DNA of 64,000 nucleotides from Selaginella moellendorffii (taxonomy: Eukaryota > Streptophyta > Lycopodiopsida > Selaginellales > Selaginellaceae), in NCBI RefSeq assembly GCF_000143415.4, contig NW_003314279.1:324511-388510 (forward strand), in the 5' to 3' direction. A program made the translations under genes and the position numbers. The notes under the pieces are model-generated. The model did no database searches, was not told where the DNA came from, and was given only the letters and a program-made list of their open reading frames with translations. Of this stretch, positions 35,121-45,616 are shown piece after piece. The stretch's first letter is position 1. Each line of letters opens with the position of its first letter.

Positions 35121-36737
35121 TTGTATATGCCTTTAAGCCTTTAATTTAAACATCACTTTAATTTATATTTTTCTTTCCAAATGATTTCTTCTCTCCTGAG
35201 AATTAAGAGAAACAACCTCCTGTTGTATCAGCTGCATTGGCAAATGAGGCCCCTATGCTCTGCCACCCATCTCACTTGAAACTTGGATGCCACCATAGTC
35301 AAGATTGGTCATTGTTTCAACCACAACATCCAGCTGCACATCTAGGAGGTTGTCTTAGTGTATGCTAGGGGGTTGGAAGTTTATACTTTGCATGCTTGAT
35401 GTCTTGCTCAAGCTCTATCTAGGGTAGTCTTCACTTGAGGTGTTAGAGATGTCGTCTCATTCATCACACTAAATCAAATTCATATCAAATTTATTATAAG
35501 TGAAAGGACAAAATTCTATCAAAATTCTATCATAAATAAATTTGATATATCTTCCTTTTACTAGTTTACAAGTGTCAATTTCCGAGTCATGAAGAATACA
35601 CAATTTCACAAATACTGACAACTGGCTATAGATCTATTTTCACGATCTCGGGAGCATGGAATCCAGATTTGATATGTCCAAACAGCAAGCATGGCAGTGT
35701 TGGAGTTGATTAGGTGAAAACTTGTCAACTGTGTCGAATTGGGTATGGTGATACCTTTGCATAAACACAGACAAGTGAATAAATATAGTTGAAGATAAAT
35801 AAACATCCCAAAAGTACTAGTTCTGAAGTTGACATCTGGATACTTGAAAAGATTGCTAAAGCTTTTGGATGGACTGTTCTTAACTAATGGGTCCAGAGTC
35901 ACTAGGCTTTCATAAAGAACTCTAGCATCACACTGAAAATATAGTTAATTTCAATAAAGAGGAAGACAAGAGATGCTTACCATGGGTGAAATGTCTATCC
36001 CTATGGAATGACCACTAATATTTCCAAATCCAATTCCTGCAAGTAAAGCTTTTTTGATCTAGCAAGGCCTTCTACAAAGTTGTAGAAGATAATTTCAAGT
36101 TGTAGTTATTGTATCTTTTCCAGAATGGATTGTGTATACTTTAAAAGAGATTGGTTTCATGATAGGAAGAAGAAAAAGAAAGGAGTATGAGGTTTAGAGA
36201 TTTACTCATGCTTTAGTATTGCTTAACAACTTTTGTGTCATTTTCCTCATTCACACAATAACACTGCTTGAAGTGTGTGGTATGGCCTTAGTTTGAGTTG
36301 GTGAATAAATCCCACCACTTGAAATGCAAAATGGATGGAGCTATAATTTGCTTCATAAGACAATAAATGAATACCTCCCAAGAAACAAATGCTCCATCAG
36401 CATCATCCTTTGTGCCATATGCAATGTCCTAATGGCCTCCAAAGATGACCACCTCATCTGGCTTTTCTACACCTTTGATTTCTACAATCAAGTTTCTGGA
36501 AGTAGTAAGTTTCATCAAACAAAACTATTAGAACTGGTATTACAAAGGCTTGTTGAGCTTGCAACAACATATTATATGTATTTACATGTTAGCATAATAC
36601 TAGGGTAAAAGTGAACATGAGAAACTAGGGCAAAGCAAAAGCTTGTACTAGTGAGGAAGGGGGAACAATCAAACTTGCTTTGATTGACACATGGCACCAG
36701 CAAATATTCCACCATATGGCCTATTGCGTGGCAAGCT
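35121..36737. other. AT-rich DNA, no gene seen
   Basis: No supported gene. Moderately complex sequence with no transposon motif that I recognise. From about 36600 it approaches the foldback element. Confidence 0.4.
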
Positions 36738-38197
36738 CTTCTAAGAACATGGAAGCACAAAGCTAGTGGGAGTACTAGTGATCCAAACAAATCTCTAAAG
36801 ACCTAATAAGCCTCTCAGTCCAACACATATGCAATTTTCAATTAGTCTCCCCATAGTAAAATTCAGGAAACCTTGCTCACTAGAAAATTTTCCCAACCAA
36901 GAAAAGATGGCACCCTATTCCTAGCTTTCAAGATCTAAATAGACTTGCAACTATCCTTTGTCTGCTTACATCTAGCAGATCACTTAGATCTGCTAGAATT
37001 GAGGCCAGGAGGTGCTGTGCTATATAGATTCCACTACATTGTGCTTAGATGAGAATCTAGTGAGCTCCAAGAAAAAAAAAAAAAGAATTACTGATGAAAT
37101 TGCTCAAGGACACCCTGTTGCTAATGGTTAACTATGAGTTATAAGTAAAACTCTCCAAAAACACTCTAAAGATCATGAGAAATAGAATGCAATCTCAATT
37201 TTCCTCACTACTTATTAAGATTACACTTTTAAATGCCTTTAAACACTGTTAAACACTTCAGAAAGGGGGTGAGGCCCAACCTAACTTGTCACCCTCCTTT
37301 TCATAGCCAGCTCTCCCACCGATTTACTCCAAATTTTTACAATCCTTTAGTGTAGATTTTCCTCCCATAACTCCTAAGGAATATCCATGCATCTCCATGT
37401 CATACCCTAGATACCATATTGATCAAACATGACTTCTTCTTCTCCTCTAACTTCGCTTAGCTAAAATGTTTGTACTATCAAAATTTTGGGAATAGTCGAA
37501 GTCATATTTGATTGATATGACGTGTAGTGAAGATGCACAAATATTCCCTAAAAGTCATGGGAAGAGAATCTACACTAAAGGATAATAGAGATCTAGATTA
37601 AATCAGAAAAAGAGCCAATTATAAAGAGGAGGGTGACAATAAGGAAGGGTTAGACTAGGCCTCACCTCCTTTATAAAGTGTTTAATAGTGTTTAAAGGTG
37701 TTTAAAAGTGTTCTTAGAATGATTTTAGTAAGTAATGAGGAGAATTGTGAATGCTAGTGAGATTACACTTTGTTTTCATAAGCTTTAGAGTGTTTTAGAG
37801 AGCTTTGCTTATAGCTCATGGTCGGCTATTGGCAATAAGGCATCCCTGAGCAATTTTGTCAAACAACCCTTTATTTGTTTCTCTTGTACCTTGTTAGATT
37901 CTAGTTTGGGCATAATGCAATGGAATCTACACAACACAGTGGCTCTTAGCTTCAATTCTGAGACCCTATTAGATCTAAACGGCTAAAGGACAATTGCAAA
38001 CCCATTTAGATCTTAGAAGTTAGGAACAAAACACCACCTTTTCTTGGCTGGGAAAAGTCTCAAGTGAGCAAAATTTTCTAAATCTTGTTATGGAGATGGG
38101 AATTGTGTGTGCATTAGATTAACGGGCCCATTTGCCTTAGATATTTTTCTGGATCACTAGTACTCCAATTGACTTCGTGCTTCTACATTCTTGGAGG
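36738..38197. repeat. Foldback element: long inverted repeat with arms of about 700 bases
   Basis: The left arm (about 36738-37436) and right arm (about 37498-38197) are imperfect reverse complements along their whole length, with a spacer of about 60 bases. Paired landmarks, left versus right read in reverse: the gtactagtgatcc block (outer ends); aaaattttcccaaccaagaaaaga versus the matching block near 38045-38095; the lactaaaggat-type block at about 37350 versus 37570; and aaatgcctttaaacac near 37230 versus gtgtttaaaggtgttta near 37690. A transcript across it would fold into one long hairpin. There is no coding frame. It may be a MITE/foldback transposon or a small-RNA-generating locus. Confidence 0.75.
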
Positions 38198-39345
38198 AAT
38201 TATGAGTGTTAGTGAGATTTCATTTGATTTTTCATGATCTTTAGAATGTTTTGAAAAGTTTTGCTTGTAGCTCACGGTTGGCCACTGGCAATAAGGCATC
38301 CCTAAGCAATTTCATTAAGTAATCATTTGTTTATTTCTCTTGCAGCTTACTAGATTCTTGTAAAAAAGTATATATACCTTAGAGTAAAGAAATATGGGGA
38401 GCTAAAGGTGGTAGTGAACAAGTAAGAAGTTGAAAAAAAATGAGATGAAAAAATGGTTGTAGGGAAATAATGTCCCTAGATGTAGAGATTCTCAAGATGC
38501 AGGGTGAGAAGGAATTTACAAAGCTAGCAAAAGAGAATAGCTAAAAGAAGCCAAGTGAAGCTAAAATGACTAATAGGGAACTTATGGAGAATGTTATAAA
38601 GATAAAAGAGAGGAAAGGGGAATAATAAAACTCACCCTAATTAGCCAAGTCACTAATAGATATTTTGCCACAGCCAATTGCACAGGGAATTTCCTCACTA
38701 ACTTTAAGAACACTTTTAAATGCCTTTAAACACTTTCCTCACTAACTTTAAAAACACTTTTAAGGGCCTTTAAACACTTCAAAAAGGCCTAGCTTAACCC
38801 TTTGCACCCTCCTTTTTATAGCTAACTTTCCCACCAATTTACTTTAAATTTTTGCTATCCTTTAGTGTAAATTCTCCTCCCAGAAGGGAATATTTGTGAA
38901 TCTCCACATTACACCCTAAATACCATGTTTGATTTCCACTCTTTCCAAGGTTTAGACCTTATGCTTGAAACAAAGCAAGCTAGCAAGCATTTACTCTTTG
39001 TTACATACATTTTGGTTTTCCAACTCAATTTTACTTTTGAAGTTTCTAACACCCAATTTTTTGGATGCTAGATTTGGTGGGGTGGTAAGGATTGCTACTA
39101 TAGTTGTGGCAAATGATAGATGGAGGAAAGTTAGTGTTACAAAGGGAATCTACATGATTTTTCCTCCAATATGCTCATTGAGGAGGTTCATGGAGTCCTT
39201 ATGAAGACTACATTATCTTTGAAGGGGAGCCAGCGCACTAACTTAGTATTCTAAACACCAGATTAATCTAGTTGAATTTCTGATAGAATAGGCCAGTATA
39301 TTCACACATATTCCAAATATACCCAACAGTTTTTTCTTGGCTCTA
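38198..39345. repeat. Extra partial copies of the foldback arms, then unique AT-rich DNA
   Basis: 38205-38360 repeats, in the same orientation, the right-arm stretch 37750-37905 (including caataaggcatccct). 38690-38935 repeats the left-arm stretch at about 37200-37430 (including ccctccttttt and tcctttagtgta). So at least two further fragments of the same family lie beside the foldback. No gene is seen up to the 3' end of the AN1 protein gene at 39346. Confidence 0.65.
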
Positions 39346-39980
39346 CTAGAAAATTCTCGGCCACTTTGAAGAGGAGCTCTTGCTGCGGCTGTTGCTGCTG
39401 CTCGTTCCACACTCACTCCCTGTCCTGATCGACAGAGCTTGCAAAAACCTGGAAGCCAAGTCACCGCCACCACCACCATTCCTTCCGGCAACACTGGAGC
39501 TCATAGCTTGGCATGCGTGATCCGCCGGGAACCTGTGCTTCATGCAGGTGTTCTTGCTACAGACCTTGCAATGGAACTTGTTGGAGAAGGTGAGAACCTC
39601 TTTGCATCCTCGCACGGAGCACTTTGGTTTCTTCATCACGCGGTCGTAGTTGCTTGGGTCGCAAGACGTTTGGAGGTGTCTCTCGATTGTGGAATTGGGA
39701 TCCTCGCCCGCCACCGTCTTGACGCCCGAGGCACAAAAGGGGCAAACGATCACTGTCGAGTCCTTGGCGCCCGCCTTGGGGCATTCGTGAGCTGTGTAGG
39801 ATCGATGATCCAAGCAAAACACCTGGAACAAGAGAATTTGTTTGGAATCCCCTGATCTAGGAAGCAAGAGAATTTTACCTGTGAGCAGGCATCGCATTTG
39901 AAGGGCAGGAAATCGAGCTGCCCACACGAGGAATGGCTGCAGTGCTTGCCGAGATTTGGAAACGCCTCCGTGCCCCCCAT
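39346..39980 (-). CDS. AN1-type zinc finger stress-associated protein (two AN1 fingers)
   Basis: Stress-associated proteins with AN1 fingers act in stress signalling and ubiquitin or proteasome contacts. Two exons (39980-39879 and 39822-39346) give 192 residues. The first AN1 finger begins [19 protein letters not shown] and ends [13 protein letters not shown] (about residues 14-50). The second is [30 protein letters not shown], with a final H and C in PADHAC (about 100-140). Both have full Cys/His sets. The tail is Gly- and Ser-rich with a basic end ([14 protein letters not shown]). Two AN1 fingers and no A20 domain place it with the SAP11/12/13 type. The intron is GT-AG, 56 bases, within the first finger and phase 0. 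The start is the ATG just before the finger. It looks intact. The next upstream gene ends 173 bases away. Confidence 0.92.
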
Positions 39981-40153
39981 AGAAATGATGCAAATGAAGA
40001 ACCCTAAATCGCGACAATACTTTTGTAAGTATACCTTTCACGCGGTTAAGCTCGGCTTCTTGGAAGCATCGCAAAACCATTTCTTTGAAACTTTCTCTAC
40101 TCGAACATACGAGGAGCGTCTAGAAAAATCGCTAGATTTGCACGTAATCGAGT

Positions 40154-42750
40154 TTATGCTCTTACATTGTTCTCTTTGCCTCTGAGCTTGTCTGGAAAAA
40201 AAAAAAGAAAAACAAAGAAAACAAAGTTAGCTGATCGAACCGGAGAGATTCATCCACATACCAGACTGGGCGAGAACCGCGGACCATCCCTGAAGCTTGT
40301 ACCTCGGTGGCCTTTTGTTCTGGAAATCCACCTGCGACTCGGCAAGCTGGGCTTTGTTCATCGATGGCTGCATCGTTGCCTTCTTCCTCACCACCGGGAT
40401 CACCACTCTGCGTTCTTCCAAGCTTGGCTTCCTCGTTGGTATGCATATAGTGGCTTTCTTCCCATCCTCGGCAGCTCTCTCGTCGGCTTTGATCATCGTC
40501 GCTTGAGGAGCATGTCTTCCCTTCCACTTTGGTGACAAACTTTGCTCCACTGCGTGCCGGCTTCCCTTCCACTTCGGTGATAAACTTTGCTCCACTGCTG
40601 CGTGTCGGCTTCCCTTCCATGGTGGCGACGAAGTTTGCTCGTGAGTGATTGCTGCCTGTTGAGCGGGAAAAGCCCGTTCTCTTCCTGTTGGCGACGATGG
40701 TTGCCCGCACCCTGCTGTTGCTGTGGCGAGCTGAGCGAGTCGGCCTTTCCCTGTTGGCGATGAAGATTGGTCGCAAGCTTGGATGTGTCGTTCTCTCCAA
40801 GTTGGCGACGGAGGTTTCTCTAGGGGAATGTTGTGTCGCCCCTTCCACGCTGGCGAAGAAGGCTGCTCGGCTGCTGCGGCGAGCAGAGCGTGTCGTCCTC
40901 CTCTCCATGTTGGCGATGAGGATTGCTCGTGAAGCCTGGATTTCTTGAAGGGGCCCCGGGAGACGGCTCTTTTCCCTTGCATTTCCGACTCAAAGAGTGG
41001 ATTCTCTCTCCTGTCGAACTCGTCACCCGTTACCTCGCCTTCTCTAGTCGGCTCCTCCGTTGGTCTTTGATATGTGGATGGAAGCCTTCGTTTGTTTTCG
41101 GTGGCTTTTGCGGCCTGCGTCGTGTCAAGATGTTTACTGTCAGGAGGAGGTTTAGCTTGGTTGGGACCTTGCAGCTGGAGAGGCCTTGCGGCAGAGACTT
41201 TCTTTGATATGGTGCAAGCTCGTCGCTTCAGAAACGTAGGAACTTCGCGAGGCTGCAAAAAAATGGTTGTAATTGTTTGTTTTCATGGAAATGTCAAATG
41301 TTTCTTGCCTTAGGCGGGGTACCATTATGGTGACTCGGTCGATCTTCGATCTGTCGAGTTGATCCCTCATCGGCAGGCTCAATGTTGTCCGTAAGAGCGG
41401 GAGGAGGCTTTGCTGAAAGCAGCGTAATGTTAGAAAAAAAGAACAAATTAAAAAAAAAAAAACATTTTTTCACCTTCAATAACAAGCTTTTTACTTTCAT
41501 CGTCGCTCGCAGGTAGACTCACAATCGGAGCTTTGGATTCTTGGATTGAGACCAGCTTTTGGATAAGAACCTGCGCACACAAGTTCGAAAATGAAAAAGT
41601 CAGGCTACTCAAGTCATACGTACCACGAGGTTTGTAAGTTCTCTTGTTGCAGAGATTCGAAACTCGTTGAGCTCGTGGATAACGTTTTGCTGGTACTGTA
41701 CATGCTTTTGCAACTCCTGAAACAGATGGAAAAATATACAAGAATTCTCGGGCGGCAAAAAGTTCAAAGTACCTGGACAAAAGTTTGATTCGTAGCAAGA
41801 GCGGTTGACTTTTGGCTTGCGAGAACCATATTGAGCAACTTGACATCGTCCTTCTCTGGCTTCTTCTTGTTCTTCTGTCCAAGCTGCAATTTCATCCTCT
41901 TTTTAACTTTCTTACGCTTGCGCTGCTGCTTTTCTTTTGCCAAGGCCATCTCGGACCACGCCTTTTGCATTTCAGTCTCCAGGTATTGCAAAAGGTTGGG
42001 GCTCCCCCTCAGAAACTGCATATCACAAGCCAGGTCTGGCTTGTTTTTCATGGTAGGAGGTGTCGACGTCGTCTTATGCGAAAGCTGCTGCGTTTGAAGT
42101 GACTCTAACCGGCGGATGTCCTCGTCGAAATTGTTATCCCCGTTGTCACCATCGTCATCGTCATCGCCACTGCTTGAGGTCGAACAGTTGCTTAGGATAT
42201 GGCTCTTCTTCAACGCTAAAAAGTCTGCATTGCAACGATCGAAGCATGTCAAAACCACGAAGAGAATACAAAGAAAAGATCGAATGCCAAAAAAAAGGAG
42301 AAAATGCGCACTACCTCTACGAACTTTGATCCTGTGCATTGCTAACTTGGCAGCTACATCGCCATCTTCACTCCCGCAAGTTTCTTCTACCTCCACACTC
42401 CGACCTGTAGAACCCGTGAAAAGAAAAAAAAATCATGAGAACCGCTAGGATGAATTACCAGAAGAAGTTTTTCTTGGCCGAGACCAGTCTTTAGATTTAA
42501 ACGCCTTAGATCTTGCTTCCTAAGAGAAGAATTCTTATTCAGGTGAAAGACGAGAGAAAGAAACGAACCAGTTCCGCAGCTGTGAGCTTGAGCGTCTTGA
42601 GATCGCGCACAGTGTTCTAGGTAGAACAAAAGAGCAGGATTTTCAAAGCGAAACAAAGATTTTCATACTACTTACGTCCCAATCCGGCCGGTGCTTGCGC
42701 GGCACAGAAGATCGCACATAGATCCCAGCCGCGGCGCCTCGAATCACCAT
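40154..42750 (-). CDS. Unrecognised 10-exon protein: coiled coil, eight SP-repeats and a C-terminal KEN box
   Basis: Exons join in one frame: MVIRGAAAGIYVRSSVPRK from ATG 42750, then NTVRDLKTLKLTAAEL, EARSKAFKSKDWSRPRK, an acidic exon, an Asp-run (GDDDDDGDNGDNNFDED), and a helical region with a basic patch (KEKQQRKRKKVKKRMK). Exon 6 is a coiled coil (ELQKHVQYQQNVIHELNEF). After a GC-AG intron (donor AAG|GCAAGA, about 41313) comes a large exon with about eight repeats of the type SSSPTWKGRHA (about 40500-40970). The last exon, after a classic intron with a 10-base T-run before CAG, adds DKLRGKENNVRA and a stop at 40154. SP-x-x-K/R repeats look like CDK sites and KEN is an APC/C degron motif, so a cell-cycle role is a guess. 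If the last intron is retained the protein ends SGSIS without KEN. Divergent from the PPR gene 111 bases away. Confidence 0.75.
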
Positions 42751-42860
42751 AATGCCGCATCGGCCGAGAGCCCTAGTTCTTGTTCTTCCATTCCCTGCGC
42801 CAAGAGCGCCAAGAACACTCTTAACGGTGAAAATACAAACTATACTTTAGGGCTCTTCAA

Positions 42861-45563
42861 ATGCTCGGGGAAATCGAGCGATGGCGAGGCTCCAATGCGC
42901 TGCCAATAGCCGTGGATTCCTCTTCCAAGGCAAGTGTGAGCTCCATTCTGGCGGATTTGAAGGCCTCCAGGAGATTGCGCGATCTCGAGCGGGGCAAGTT
43001 GATCGCGGCCGATGCGTTCCGGCAAGGGATGGATTCCAATCTCTATGTTGCGAGCAGCCTCATCGGCTTGTACGCCAAGTGTGGAAGGATGATCGAGGCG
43101 CAGCGCGTGTTTGACGCCATGGAGCATCGCGATCTCGTGGCCTGGAATGCGCTCATCCTGGGGTACGCTTGCAATGGGGAGTGTGAGACCTCGCTCGAGC
43201 TCTTCTCGCGCCTGTGTAGCAGCACAGAGGTAAATCGCTGCGTCCCGGATTCTTGGAGCTTCCTAGCCGCGCTTAAAGCTTGTGTGCTCTTGACAGGACG
43301 CATGGAAGAACACGATGGAAAGCTTGGAGTTTTGGAGAAGTCCATGGCCTTGCATTGCCGGATTGCGAGCAGCGGCTGCGAGGAGATCATCGTGGCCAAC
43401 ACTTTGATCGATTTGTATGCCAAGTGTGGAAGCATGCCAGATGCTCGAAGAGTCTTCGACGGCTTGGAGCATCGAGACGTTGTCTCGTGGACAGCCTTGC
43501 TGCTCGGGTACGTCGAAAACGGGCAAGGCAATGCTGCTCTTGAGTTGCTATCGGTGATGGAATCTCACGAGTGTTTTCCAGATGCCCGGCTCTTCGTCGC
43601 CGCGATCAAAGCTTGCAGCAGCCTTGCGGCGAGCGAACAAGGGAGGCAAGTCGACGGCATGGTCGTGAGCATGGCGGCCCTGGAGAAAGGCATGGCTGTC
43701 CACTCCAGGAGCAAGCACCACGAGTCGAGCAACATCTATGTTGGAAGCAGCCTTGTAGACATGTACGCGAAGTGTGGCAGCATGGCGGATGCCTCTCGGG
43801 TGTTTGGACGGATGAAGCAGCGAGACGTGATCTCTTGGAACGCTTTGATTCTCGGGTACGCGGAGAACGGCGAAGCCGAGAGAGCTCTGGAGCTCTTCGT
43901 GGTGATGCAAGCCGGTGGCTGCCCTCCAGATTCCTGGACGTTCGTCGCCGCTCTGAAAGCTTGCTCCAGGCTCGCAGTGACGGCCGACTTTGGCGACCAG
44001 AGGCACGGCAAGATGGAAGTGTTGGAGAAGAGCATGGCGTTGCACTCTCAGGCTCGGAAAGCTGGCGGCTGCGATTCGAGTCTATACATCGGAAGCAGCT
44101 TGGTGGACGTGTACTCCAAGTGTGCCAGTATGGGAGACGCTTCCTCCGTGTTTGAGAAGATGGCGCAGCGGAATGTGGTCGCGTGGACAGCTCTGATACT
44201 CGGCTATGCCGATAACGGGCAGGAGAGGCTGGCGCTGGAAACGTTTCGGTGCCTGCGCGGCGTAGGCGTGGTGCCGAATGCCTTGACGTACGTCGCTTGT
44301 CTCAAGGCTTGCAGCGGCCTTGCGAGTGACGAGGAGGCCAGAGAACTTGACGGGAAGCTCGTGAAGATGGTGTCCTTGGAGAATGCTCTGGCCGTTCACT
44401 CTCAAGCTGCGAGAGACAACTGCGACAGGGATATGTTCGTGGCGAGCAGATTGATCGATGCTTATGCCGAGAGCAAGAGCATGGATGACGCTGCGAGGGT
44501 GTTTGCCGGGATGCCGGACCGGGACGTGGTGGCCTGGAACGAGCTCATGCTGGGGTACGTTGAGAACGGTGACGGGGAGCTGGCTCTGGAGGCGTTCACG
44601 GGCATGAGACGAGACGGCTGTGTTCCAAACGCTGGGACCTTTGTCGCTGCTCTGAAAGCTTGCATCAGGATCTCGGCGAAAGAAGAGTGGCAGAAAGTTG
44701 ACGGGTCGGGCGTGAAGCTGCGAAGTCTCGAGACGGGCATGGCGATACACTCTCAAGCCGCAGCTCAAAGTCTCGACTCGGACGTGTACGTCGCGAACAC
44801 CTTGCTCGACATGTACGCCAACTGCGGTGGAATGCTGGAAGCCGAGAGAGTCTTCGGCAACATGCCACGCCCCGGGGTGGTCTCCTGGACGGCTCTGATA
44901 TCCGGATACACCGAGAACGGGCAAGGCAGGGTGGCGCTGGAGCTTCTCTCTCGGATGGAGGCCCAAGGCTGGAAACCGGACGCTCGGACACTTGCGATCG
45001 CGTTGAAGGCCTGCGGCAGCGTCGGGGCTCTGGAAGCTGGCATGGCGATCCACGGCGACGTCTGCAAGCAGGGGCTCGAAAGCGATACAGTGGTGGTGAC
45101 TTGCTTGATAGATTTCTACGCCAAGTGTGGGAGCATGGCTTCCTCCCAGCAGGTGTTTGATGCGCTTGCTCCCAGAGACGCAGTGGCCTGGACTGCGTTG
45201 CTCGCCGGGTACAGCCGCGGAGGGGACGCCGCTCTGGTGTTCGAGACCTTCCACGAGATGGTCGACGAAGGTGTCAAAGTCTGCGGCATGGGATTTCAGT
45301 GCCTTCTGGCCGTGTGCAGTCATTCCGGCCTGGTCGACACTGGGAGGCTCTGCTTCGACGCGATGCAGTCCAAGTACAAGGTGAGCCCCGGCCGCGAGCA
45401 CTACCACTGCGTCATCGATCTTCTCAGCCGGGCCAATCAGCTCGAGGAAGCTCTGGATATGGTGGAAGCTATGCCTTTCGAGCCGACGTTTGTTACGTGG
45501 ACGACGGTGCTGAGTGCTTGGACTCGGATCCAAGTTAACATTCCAAAGTTCTCTCCTGGCTGA
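42861..45563 (+). CDS. PLS-type pentatricopeptide repeat protein
   Basis: PPR proteins bind organellar RNA one base per repeat; PLS-class members usually direct C-to-U editing. A single uninterrupted exon of 900 residues contains seven near-repeated modules of the type YVxSSLVDMYAKCGSM, AxRVFxxMxxRDVVSW and NALIxGYxENGExxxALELF, each followed by an ALKACS segment. Five of the ALKAC segments carry an extra stretch of about 13 residues before LEKGMAVHSQ (for example after CSSLAASEQG). The C-terminal part, REHYHCVIDLLSRANQLEEA and VEAMPFEPTFVTWTTVLSA, is the usual entry into the E domain. The protein then departs (WTRIQVNIPKFSPG) and stops. There is no E/E+ or DYW domain, so it would need a partner deaminase or not be an editor. 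No clear transit peptide is seen, so the real start could differ. Confidence 0.92.
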   Translation: MLGEIERWRGSNALPIAVDSSSKASVSSILADLKASRRLRDLERGKLIAADAFRQGMDSNLYVASSLIGLYAKCGRMIEAQRVFDAMEHRDLVAWNALILGYACNGECETSLELFSRLCSSTEVNRCVPDSWSFLAALKACVLLTGRMEEHDGKLGVLEKSMALHCRIASSGCEEIIVANTLIDLYAKCGSMPDARRVFDGLEHRDVVSWTALLLGYVENGQGNAALELLSVMESHECFPDARLFVAAIKACSSLAASEQGRQVDGMVVSMAALEKGMAVHSRSKHHESSNIYVGSSLVDMYAKCGSMADASRVFGRMKQRDVISWNALILGYAENGEAERALELFVVMQAGGCPPDSWTFVAALKACSRLAVTADFGDQRHGKMEVLEKSMALHSQARKAGGCDSSLYIGSSLVDVYSKCASMGDASSVFEKMAQRNVVAWTALILGYADNGQERLALETFRCLRGVGVVPNALTYVACLKACSGLASDEEARELDGKLVKMVSLENALAVHSQAARDNCDRDMFVASRLIDAYAESKSMDDAARVFAGMPDRDVVAWNELMLGYVENGDGELALEAFTGMRRDGCVPNAGTFVAALKACIRISAKEEWQKVDGSGVKLRSLETGMAIHSQAAAQSLDSDVYVANTLLDMYANCGGMLEAERVFGNMPRPGVVSWTALISGYTENGQGRVALELLSRMEAQGWKPDARTLAIALKACGSVGALEAGMAIHGDVCKQGLESDTVVVTCLIDFYAKCGSMASSQQVFDALAPRDAVAWTALLAGYSRGGDAALVFETFHEMVDEGVKVCGMGFQCLLAVCSHSGLVDTGRLCFDAMQSKYKVSPGREHYHCVIDLLSRANQLEEALDMVEAMPFEPTFVTWTTVLSAWTRIQVNIPKFSPG

Positions 45564-45616
45564 AGGAACAAGAACTCGATCTTACAAGCTAGAAAACATA
45601 GGATAAGGCTACTACA

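Noticed and set aside
36738-38197. Foldback as a pair of divergent genes
   Set aside because: No frame longer than background in either arm; the symmetry is of the DNA itself.
44082-45533. 483-codon minus-strand frame opposite the PPR gene
   Set aside because: His/Val/Gln-rich antisense shadow of a GC-rich PPR frame, with no domain logic. The plus-strand PPR repeats are unambiguous.
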